The notes below the pieces were generated by a model. That model saw only the letters and a program-made list of their open reading frames with translations. It made no database searches and was not told the origin of the DNA. A stretch of DNA of 5,164 nucleotides from an uncultured bacterium (GTDB taxonomy: Bacteria > Bdellovibrionota_C > UBA2361 > CAKMMH01), in contig CAKMMH010000135.1 in assembly GCA_927798255.1 (NCBI GenBank), positions 1-5,164 on the forward strand. The letters run 5' to 3'. The position numbers were made by a program, and so were the translations under genes. Of the stretch, positions 1-5,138 are shown piece after piece. The stretch's first letter is position 1, and each line of letters starts with the position of its first letter.

Positions 1-223
1 AAAAAAAACTGTAAGAGAATTATAAAGAAAAGAAAAAAAAAAAAATAATAAGCAGAAAGCTAAAGTTAAATTATCTATAAAAGCTAAAAATAAATTTAGC
101 AAAATATATGAGATATATTTAAATTTAGATAAGAAAGGGAAAATAGGTTTTGGTTTTGTACTTAGCTTAGCAATGGTGTTTTTCATTCTTGTAATAAGAT
201 TGATTATTGAGCTAGTTAAATAA
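1..223 (+). CDS. 3' end of an unrecognised Lys-rich gene with one C-terminal membrane helix; frame broken at an A13 run
   Basis: I do not recognise this gene. From 26 to the TAA at 221-223 one frame is open for 65 codons, very rich in Lys, and ends in a strongly hydrophobic stretch of about 20 residues (146-217, GFGFVLSLAMVFFILVI then RLIIELVK), which looks like a single membrane helix at the C-terminus. This frame has no ATG, GTG or TTG before 173 and is closed by TAA at 23-25, so it cannot start on its own here. The other frame open from the left edge (codons at 1, 4, 7) reads through the A13 run at 33-45 and hits TAA at 46-48. Removing one A joins the two frames into one continuous Lys-rich protein. 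So this is probably the tail of one gene, read by slippage, broken by mutation, or miscalled in the homopolymer. The alternative is that an upstream gene ends at 12-48 and the rest is non-coding. It ends 22 bases before the next gene. Confidence 0.45.
33..45 (+). repeat. run of 13 A, candidate slippage or indel site
   Basis: Thirteen consecutive A residues, preceded by AGAAAAG and followed by TAATAA. The frame open before the run stops immediately after it (TAA at 46-48), while the frame one base further on is open to 223. RNA polymerase slippage on runs of nine or more A is known in AT-rich genomes and in T3SS genes (for example mxiE in Shigella). Sequencing error is an equal possibility. 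Confidence 0.7.
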
Positions 224-234
224 AGGTTGTTTTT

Positions 235-239
235 AGGAG
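235..239 (+). promoter_or_regulatory. ribosome binding site AGGAG deciding the start of the FHA gene
   Basis: AGGAG lies 6 bases before the ATG at 246. It directly abuts an in-frame TTG at 240-242, which is too close to be served by it, so the ATG at 246 is the better start. Confidence 0.8.
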
Positions 240-245
240 TTGAAT

Positions 246-2087
246 ATGACTAATAATAATAATAAGACATTCGTAAGATGCCCATCATGTAAAAGTTTAG
301 TCCCAGCATTATCTACAAGATGTAGAATGTGCGGGGCTAGTATTGAGGTTAGTGATTCAAATCAAGAACAAGAAGAAAAAAGAGGAACAAGAATAAGACA
401 GAAAACAATGACTATCTCTGAAGCTATGAAAGATGCTATAAGAGAAGATTTAGGTGTTGATATAGATCATAAACTTGACAAAGATACAACTAATCCATTT
501 GCAGAACAAGAAACTACTAAAGAAGATAATTTCTCAAGCAGTAATAACACACAAAATATAGATGAAGCTGATCATTTGGCATCTTTTCTAGATAATGATG
601 ATATTTTTGATAATTATAGTGATAGTAATGATAGTCAAAATGATACAGCAGAGAATAATGCGCCACAAGAAGATATAAAAGAATCTTTTGATGATGAAGT
701 AAAAGATGACTTTAAAGATTCTGATGATGATATATTTAATGCAAATGGTAATAATTTTGATGAAAACAATATACAAGAAGCTCCTAATAAAGAAATAAAT
801 GAAAATGAACCATTAAATGAAGAAAGTAAAGAAGAAGATGATGATTTATTTTCTGATTTAGGAGATGAAATTTTATCGGAAGAATTAGATTTTAGCGATA
901 TCTTAGAGGATGTTGAAGCTAAGGCAAACGAATCTATCCATGATGATGAACTTTATCCAGAAGATGATAATATTATAAAGGATACTAACGATAATAAAAA
1001 TTTTGTTGAAGATGAGGAATTATACGAGCAAAATAATGAAAATCATGATGATATCAATGATTTTTCTTCTAATTATGAAGAAAATGATGATAAAGCATTA
1101 CAAGATTTCGTTACTGAAGATAGCGTAGAAGATAATTTGAACGAAGATGATTTTGATACTGTAGAACAACAAGATGTAAATACGAAATCAGGTCATAATC
1201 CTAGCAAAAATAATGATTTTGATGATGAATTTTTAAGTATAAATGAATTACTTGAAAAAGATAAGGAAGATAATGAAAGACAGTTCAATAAAGCAATAGC
1301 AGCGAAAAATGAGCAAAATGATCATAAAAATGCAATTAATAATGAGAAAGCTCAACGAATAACTGCAGAAATTGAAGTGTCTCCTAGTATTAAAAAAGTT
1401 TATGAAAATCAAAGAGTTGCCAATATGGGGCAAGGTAAAAAAAATAATATTAAATTAAACTTTGGTAAAGCAGATAAAAAGGAGAATAAAGAAACTTTAA
1501 AAGAAGAAGTTCAAATTGAAGTTAAACCTGAAAAGGTAAACGTTAATGTTAGGGAGAATACTAAAAAGGATAAACAGGTAGAAGTAAAGGAAGCTTCAAA
1601 TGAGATGATAGATAATACTACTACCGAAAAGAAAATTGAAATAAAGATTGAGAAAGTTAAAAAAGAAGATGTTGAATCTGAAACCAAAGATTTAAATGAA
1701 GCTAAAAAAGTTTTGCATAGGACGTCTGTTCCAAGTATGGATATGAAAGGAAGACTTTTTGGCTGGATTGTATCATTTAAAAACCCTAATGGTAAAGCTT
1801 TTGAATTAAGAGAAGGTAAATTCTTTGTTACCAAAAATAGTCTTAAAGAAAATGATTTAATAATTGATGATGAGTCAATTTCGACACCTCATGCAATGGT
1901 TACTATTTCTAAAAATAATGGATTAGTAGTTCAGGACTTAATGAGCGATATGGGAATATTTTTAAAACATAGTAAAGATGCCGAGTATGAAAAGCAAGAG
2001 CTTCCATTTAAAATTACTCATGGTGATTGGGTAAAATTTGGAAATGTTGAGTATTTGGTTTCATTAATTGCACATGTAGGAGAATAA
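246..2087 (+). CDS. zinc-ribbon / acidic linker / FHA-domain protein of the T3SS locus
   Basis: A 613-residue protein, probably cytoplasmic, as it has no signal peptide and no hydrophobic helix. Residues 9-33 form a zinc ribbon with two CxxC knuckles (C12, C15, C26, C29). Residues about 80-345 are low-complexity, Asp/Glu/Asn-rich and surely disordered, with a recurring motif of acidic residues followed by I/L-F/Y. Residues about 380-490 are Lys-rich with alternating charged and Val/Ile residues. Residues about 502-610 form an FHA domain: SxxH at S546-H549 and a DLxSxxG-type turn at 564-570 are visible. Two phosphopeptide contacts look lost: the usual Gly-Arg reads T529-K530, and the Asn of the Asn-Gly turn is M569. 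Established: the cytoplasmic domain of the ring protein SctD has an FHA fold that need not bind phosphopeptides. Inferred: lying just before sctJ, this could be a detached SctD cytoplasmic module or a separate scaffold. A regulatory role cannot be excluded. The start is ATG at 246 with AGGAG 6 bases upstream. The gene ends 7 bases before sctJ. Confidence 0.88.
   Translation: MTNNNNKTFVRCPSCKSLVPALSTRCRMCGASIEVSDSNQEQEEKRGTRIRQKTMTISEAMKDAIREDLGVDIDHKLDKDTTNPFAEQETTKEDNFSSSNNTQNIDEADHLASFLDNDDIFDNYSDSNDSQNDTAENNAPQEDIKESFDDEVKDDFKDSDDDIFNANGNNFDENNIQEAPNKEINENEPLNEESKEEDDDLFSDLGDEILSEELDFSDILEDVEAKANESIHDDELYPEDDNIIKDTNDNKNFVEDEELYEQNNENHDDINDFSSNYEENDDKALQDFVTEDSVEDNLNEDDFDTVEQQDVNTKSGHNPSKNNDFDDEFLSINELLEKDKEDNERQFNKAIAAKNEQNDHKNAINNEKAQRITAEIEVSPSIKKVYENQRVANMGQGKKNNIKLNFGKADKKENKETLKEEVQIEVKPEKVNVNVRENTKKDKQVEVKEASNEMIDNTTTEKKIEIKIEKVKKEDVESETKDLNEAKKVLHRTSVPSMDMKGRLFGWIVSFKNPNGKAFELREGKFFVTKNSLKENDLIIDDESISTPHAMVTISKNNGLVVQDLMSDMGIFLKHSKDAEYEKQELPFKITHGDWVKFGNVEYLVSLIAHVGE
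2078..2083 (+). promoter_or_regulatory. ribosome binding site AGGAGA for sctJ, inside the end of the FHA gene
   Basis: AGGAGA overlaps the last codons of the upstream gene and lies 11 bases before the TTG at 2095. No ATG or GTG occurs in the sctJ frame between its upstream stop (TAG at 2077-2079) and 2095, so TTG is the only conventional start that keeps the signal peptide. Confidence 0.65.
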
Positions 2088-2094
2088 ATTAAGT

Positions 2095-2940
2095 TTGAAA
2101 TTAGCTAAATTAATTTTAACATTGTTCTTACTTTTAAATTTAACTTCTTGCAAAAGTGAAGTCGTAGCGAGAGGTGTAGATCAAAAACAGGCAAATGAAA
2201 TAGTTTCGATTTTTTCAAAATCAAAGATTTCTGCAAAGGTATCAAGAGATAGTAATTCTAAAAAACTTTTGATGATTTCTGTTGATAAAAGTGATTATGA
2301 GGAAGCTGCTTCAATTTTAACTCAAAAAGGACTTCCAAGAGAAAAGGGAACGTCATTTTCTGAAGTAATATCTCATCATGGAATTCTTCCTGATTCAAAA
2401 AGAATGGAGGATTTAAGATTAGATAAGGCTTTAGCACTAGAACTTGAAGAGAATCTATCGAAATTAAATGGATTATCAAGCGTAAGTGTAATTGTAAGAA
2501 AAGAATCGTTAAAAGATAAAACTAAACCACTAGTTTCAATTTTATTAATTAAAAAACCAGGTACAACTGATTTGGATTATGAAGGAATAGTAAAAATTGT
2601 ACAAACACTTGTGCCAGGTATACAGGTAGAGAATATTAATATTGCCGAGGAATCAGAGCCAGAAGATACTTATTTAAGTGATAATTATGCCAAAAACCTT
2701 GATTGGGATAATCCTAAATTAATAAAGTTAAAAAAGTTTCTAGGGCAATTTAGCGTAGCTAAAGATGATTATTCTAGATTAATACTATTTTTTATTACAT
2801 CAATTTTTATATCATTTTTTATTGGTGCAGTATTAGTAAGTTGTTATTTTAAGTTTAGAAGTATTAAAAAGGAAAAAAGTAAGATAGTAGAAATTTCATC
2901 GAAGGATTTATTAGGAAAAAATGTTAATAAAAAGGAATAA
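2095..2940 (+). CDS. sctJ: SctJ, T3SS inner-membrane ring lipoprotein (YscJ/PrgK/FliF family)
   Basis: SctJ forms the 24-subunit inner ring on the periplasmic face of the inner membrane, together with SctD, around the export gate. The 281-residue protein starts with a lipoprotein signal peptide: Lys at 2 and 5, a Leu-rich core, then the lipobox LTSC with Cys19 as the lipidated residue. Residues about 22-85 form the first ring-building motif domain (Gln/Ala-rich helix, then KISAKVSRD and KLLMISVDKSDYEEA, ending QKGLPREKG). A linker with the SFSEVISHHGILPD segment follows, and residues about 103-185 form the second ring domain (RLDKALALELEENLSKLNG, then VSVIVRK). An acidic stretch at 184-193 precedes a membrane helix at about 228-251, and a basic cytoplasmic tail of about 30 residues follows. 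Length and order match the family, and the C-terminal helix is present as in most SctJ. The residue after Cys19 is Lys, not the Asp retention signal. The start is TTG. The next gene begins 9 bases after the stop. Identification is firm. Confidence 0.95.
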   Translation: MKLAKLILTLFLLLNLTSCKSEVVARGVDQKQANEIVSIFSKSKISAKVSRDSNSKKLLMISVDKSDYEEAASILTQKGLPREKGTSFSEVISHHGILPDSKRMEDLRLDKALALELEENLSKLNGLSSVSVIVRKESLKDKTKPLVSILLIKKPGTTDLDYEGIVKIVQTLVPGIQVENINIAEESEPEDTYLSDNYAKNLDWDNPKLIKLKKFLGQFSVAKDDYSRLILFFITSIFISFFIGAVLVSCYFKFRSIKKEKSKIVEISSKDLLGKNVNKKE

Positions 2941-2949
2941 TAAAAAGAA

Positions 2950-3168
2950 ATGAAATTAGAAGATTTTCAAAAAATGCCAGCCTATGACAAAGCGTTAGTT
3001 TGTATGGCTGTATTATTAGATGGCGAAAAATCAGTCGCATTTTTGCAACTTGATGCTAAAAAGGGTACGCAATATGTTGAAGCATTAGAAGTCTTTATTC
3101 GTATGCAAGAAGATATGCGTTTATCATTAGCAGCTACTATTTTAAGGGATGCATTAAATGACTTATAA
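2950..3168 (+). CDS. 72-residue protein resembling the FliG N-terminal domain; possible SctJ-SctQ adaptor
   Basis: A small, mostly helical, soluble-looking protein with no signal peptide or membrane helix. I do not recognise a T3SS family with certainty. The pattern at residues 14-45 (K14-A15, a hydrophobic run to L23, then G25-E26-K27, A30, L34-D35) matches, from memory, the start of FliG: Lys-Ala-Ala, hydrophobic helix, Gly-x-Glu-Lys-x-Ala, then Leu-Asp. In flagella this domain binds the cytoplasmic tail of FliF and carries the switch ring. Here the gene follows sctJ, the FliF homologue, by 9 bases and precedes sctQ, the FliM/FliN homologue, by two genes, so an adaptor role, taken by SctK in other T3SS, is a reasonable inference. 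It has no FliG middle or C-terminal domain. It does not look like the needle subunit SctF; a small chaperone such as SctE is an alternative. The ATG has a modest AAGGAA 12 bases upstream, inside the end of sctJ. Its last 11 bases overlap the next gene. That it is a gene is well supported; the function is tentative. Confidence 0.8.
   Translation: MKLEDFQKMPAYDKALVCMAVLLDGEKSVAFLQLDAKKGTQYVEALEVFIRMQEDMRLSLAATILRDALNDL
3144..3149 (+). promoter_or_regulatory. ribosome binding site AAGGGA for the coiled-coil gene
   Basis: AAGGGA lies inside the end of the 72-residue gene, 8 bases before the ATG at 3158. This supports the start that overlaps the previous gene by 11 bases and implies translational coupling. 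Confidence 0.7.
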
Positions 3169-3508
3169 TAATGATTATTATGATGATGAAGAAATTTTAT
3201 CATTAAAATCATATATAGAAAAAATTAAAGAGGAAATAAAAGCTAGAGAGCAACTTGTTAACAAAAGTAGAGAAGAACTTGAAGATTTGTATGATAGCAT
3301 AAAAAGCCTTGGAAGTGTTTTTAAAAGAACTGAGAATGCTGTAAATTATAATTTAAGAATGCAAGAAAAAAATACAATAAAGAAACAAGTTGATGCTAAG
3401 AAACAAGATATTACTGAACAAGAAAAAGATTTACAAAAAGCAAAAGATTTATTAGTAATGACACAAGAAGAATTAGAAAAATTAATTAAAGAGAGAACGT
3501 TGCAATGA
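3158..3508 (+). CDS. putative SctO (YscO/FliJ-like) coiled-coil stalk protein
   Basis: A 116-residue, highly charged (Lys/Glu/Asp) helical protein. After an acidic Tyr/Asp start (residues 1-12) there is a coiled coil at about 13-52, a break near S50-N66 with Gly52, and a second coiled coil at about 67-114, so the whole protein would fold as an antiparallel helical hairpin. That is the shape known for SctO/FliJ, the central stalk that sits in the ATPase hexamer and contacts the export gate. Sequence of this family is poorly conserved, so the call rests on shape and on position before sctQ and sctR, where sctO (and usually sctP) lie in the common order sctN-O-P-Q-R. At 116 residues it is somewhat shorter than typical SctO. 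The adjoining ATPase gene sctN is not in the window. The stator SctL is the main alternative, but that is usually about 200 residues with a globular C-terminal part. It overlaps the previous gene by 11 bases and sctQ by 4 bases (ATGA). Confidence 0.6.
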   Translation: MTYNNDYYDDEEILSLKSYIEKIKEEIKAREQLVNKSREELEDLYDSIKSLGSVFKRTENAVNYNLRMQEKNTIKKQVDAKKQDITEQEKDLQKAKDLLVMTQEELEKLIKERTLQ

Positions 3509-4524
3509 ATGGAAGTGTAAATGATAATAGATGGATATTGTGGTCTCCAAGTGCTGAACTAACAGAGGTTTCAGCAAAAGAAATAATATATTCTAAAGGA
3601 TTTTTGCAATCTAATCCTCAAACACTTTTTCCATCTTTTTCTTCTTTTTGGAATGATTTTATTGAGAATTATTCAATCGATATTCATGTCGTAGAAATTA
3701 GAAAATTATTAGATATTCCAGGCAATGTTAAGTATTTATATAAAGGAAGTATTGATAAAGAAAATATTTATGTAGGTTTTAATGCAGATGAGTTTGCTTA
3801 CTTTGGTAATATTCTAATACCTGCGGGAAATGGACGGCCAATTGATATAGTAATGGAATATTTAATTAGAAGATTTTTGACTTCATTGTCATTTTCATGG
3901 ACAGCATCTGAAAACTCGGTAATATATTTTGAAGGTAGGACTCAGGAAAAACCAAGCGCCGAGGCAACACTTATATTATCTTTAAAAGTTTCAGGCACGA
4001 GAGTAAATGTTTATATTATGTGTCCATATTCAATAGTTAATACAATTGATAAACTATGGCGTGGACAAATTCAGGCATCATCTAAATATAAAGATATATC
4101 TGAAATTTCTTTAGATATTCAAATTGCAGAACTTGCAGTTTCACCTAATATGCTTAATGAATATTTAAGCAAGGGAGTAAGGGTTGGTCTAGAAAAGATA
4201 GTAAACGATAATGTTTATATACTTAAGGATAATAAGAAATTTTTAAAAGGAAAACTGCTCCAATCAGGAGGTAGATTTATTGTCGAAATTTTAGGAAAAG
4301 TTGAAAACGTTGCAGGGCCTCTTCAAAATATGGTTGATATTTCAATAGTGCTTGGAAGTGTAGTAGTTCCTGGATATGTAGTTTCTGAATTATCACAAAC
4401 TAACGCATTGTGGGATACAGGTTTAGAACTTACAAATGAAGTTTCAATTTTTGTAGATAATAAGTTTTCTGCAACTGCAAATTTAGCTTCTTATGATAAG
4501 CAGTTTGCAATAGAGGTGAAATAA
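3505..4524 (+). CDS. sctQ: SctQ, T3SS cytoplasmic ring / sorting-platform protein (FliM/FliN family)
   Basis: SctQ builds the pods of the cytoplasmic sorting platform that holds the ATPase complex and receives substrates. The 339-residue protein has an N-terminal region (1-about 195) that still shows FliM middle-domain features: the helix around I114-L128 ending in a Trp (W132), then two beta strands, and M172-CPYSIVNTIDKL, matching the 'PY...I..L' segment of FliM. A first SPOA domain lies at about 200-263 (LDIQIAELAV, helix, VRVGLEK, VYILKDNKKFLKGKL), and a second, the better match, at about 275-339 (VDISIVLGSVVV, GYVVSELSQ, VSIFVDNKFSATANL). Two SPOA domains are the SctQ norm. A strong internal ribosome site precedes the second one (see 4266-4272). 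The start ATG overlaps the stop of the coiled-coil gene as ATGA, with only a weak GAGAGAA upstream, so translation is probably coupled. sctR starts 1 base after the stop. Confidence 0.9.
   Translation: MNGSVNDNRWILWSPSAELTEVSAKEIIYSKGFLQSNPQTLFPSFSSFWNDFIENYSIDIHVVEIRKLLDIPGNVKYLYKGSIDKENIYVGFNADEFAYFGNILIPAGNGRPIDIVMEYLIRRFLTSLSFSWTASENSVIYFEGRTQEKPSAEATLILSLKVSGTRVNVYIMCPYSIVNTIDKLWRGQIQASSKYKDISEISLDIQIAELAVSPNMLNEYLSKGVRVGLEKIVNDNVYILKDNKKFLKGKLLQSGGRFIVEILGKVENVAGPLQNMVDISIVLGSVVVPGYVVSELSQTNALWDTGLELTNEVSIFVDNKFSATANLASYDKQFAIEVK
4266..4281 (+). promoter_or_regulatory. candidate internal translation start in sctQ: AGGAGGT before an ATT codon
   Basis: AGGAGGT at 4266-4272 is a full match to the anti-Shine-Dalgarno sequence, the strongest in the window, and lies 6 bases before an in-frame ATT (4279-4281, codon 259). 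Starting there would give an 81-residue C-terminal fragment holding the second SPOA domain, like the separately translated SctQ-C of Yersinia, Salmonella and Shigella. An in-frame ATG at 4330 (codon 276) is the alternative start, with AGGG 12 bases upstream. ATT starts are rare, and the site also simply encodes Gly-Gly. Confidence 0.35.
4513..4518 (+). promoter_or_regulatory. ribosome binding site GAGGTG for sctR
   Basis: GAGGTG lies inside the last codons of sctQ, 7 bases before the ATG at 4526. It supports this start over the out-of-frame ATG at 4530. Confidence 0.7.
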
Positions 4525-4525
4525 A

Positions 4526-5137
4526 ATGAATGAAACTATTATTTTATGTCTATCGATGCTTCTTCTAACATCATTTGTTAGAGTTTTTACCTCTTTAAGC
4601 ATTCTTCGTGTCGGTCTTGGGCTTTATTCATCAAGTTTTGGTATAATTGTTTTTGCACTTTCGATTGCAATTTGTTTTTACGTTTCTTCTCCTTATATAG
4701 AAAAAGTTGGTGGAATCTCAAATATTTCTAATTATGAAGCGATGCAAGAAGAATTTAAACCATTTATGGAACAGAAGGTTGATAGGGGACTTTATGAAAA
4801 TTTTAGAGATAAGTTTAAGCCTAAGAATTTAGCTGAAAGTATTGCAGAAAATCAAGATGAGATTCAAGATGCAAATTTAAAAATTAGCCAAAAAAGAGAG
4901 CTTGATCTATTAACTTTCTCATTTGTCGTATCAGAACTTAAAGATGCCTTAAAGTATGGACTAGTTATACTTATTCCATTTTTAATTATTGATTTAATCA
5001 TAATGAATATTTTTATGGTATTAGGGGATAAAGATTTTTCATATCAAATCGCAAGTTTACCTATAAAATTAGGTATTTTTGTTTCTTGTGATGGACTAAG
5101 AATAGTAAGTGAAAAATTAATTAATTATTATTTATAA
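4526..5137 (+). CDS. sctR: SctR, T3SS export-gate protein (YscR/SpaP/FliP family)
   Basis: SctR makes, as five copies with SctS and SctT, the helical export gate through which substrates enter the channel. The 203-residue protein shows the family layout: a hydrophobic N-terminal hairpin (about 3-55) with the conserved LLTSFVRVFTSLSILRVGLGL-type stretch at 13-33 (normally LxTSFxKIxxVxSLLRxAxG), a charged loop at about 57-127, then the conserved C-terminal part: FSFVVSELKDALKYG at 131-145, PFLIIDL at 151-157, SLPIKL at 177-182 and a Cys-Asp-Gly at 188-190 in place of the usual Val-Asp-Gly. The striking difference is at 167-171: the family has a run of methionines (GMMM followed by L/S-P), the gasket that seals the closed gate, and this protein has Gly-Asp-Lys-Asp-Phe. 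It is slightly shorter than the usual 215-220 residues and starts close to its first helix, with no signal peptide of the FliP type. The following gene begins 1 base after the stop. Identification is firm. Confidence 0.95.
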   Translation: MNETIILCLSMLLLTSFVRVFTSLSILRVGLGLYSSSFGIIVFALSIAICFYVSSPYIEKVGGISNISNYEAMQEEFKPFMEQKVDRGLYENFRDKFKPKNLAESIAENQDEIQDANLKISQKRELDLLTFSFVVSELKDALKYGLVILIPFLIIDLIIMNIFMVLGDKDFSYQIASLPIKLGIFVSCDGLRIVSEKLINYYL

Positions 5138-5138
5138 A

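Noticed and set aside
83..100. Inverted repeat GCTAAA / TTTAGC with a 6-base loop
   Set aside because: Only 6 mostly A-T pairs, no T run after it, and it lies in the probable coding frame; too weak for a terminator or regulatory hairpin.
200..235. Possible promoter before the FHA gene (TTGATT and TTGAGC as -35 boxes)
   Set aside because: No TATAAT-like box stands 16-18 bases downstream of either; in DNA this AT-rich, partial matches are expected by chance.
240..245. TTG at 240 as the start of the FHA-domain protein
   Set aside because: It abuts the AGGAG at 235-239 with no spacer, while ATG at 246 has a proper 6-base spacing.
600..1180. GATGAT-rich stretches as a DNA tandem repeat
   Set aside because: The repeats are short, irregular and follow from Asp codons in the acidic linker; no repeat unit is kept at the DNA level.
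1511..1834. A 107-codon open frame on the minus strand opposite the FHA gene, and shorter ones at 588-776, 1248-1433, 2258-2479 and 2982-3212
   Set aside because: They are Ile/Phe/Leu/Ser-rich mirror images of Lys/Asp/Glu-rich coding sequence, have no convincing ribosome sites and lie wholly within well-supported plus-strand genes.
2950..3168. Needle subunit SctF as the identity of the 72-residue protein
   Set aside because: The length fits, but the needle-type Asn-Pro and C-terminal helix signatures are missing, and the conserved-looking part is the N-terminal KA...GEK...LD pattern.
3158..3508. Stator SctL/FliH as the identity of the coiled-coil protein
   Set aside because: SctL is much longer with a globular C-terminal part; this protein is a pure helical hairpin next to sctQ, better matching SctO.
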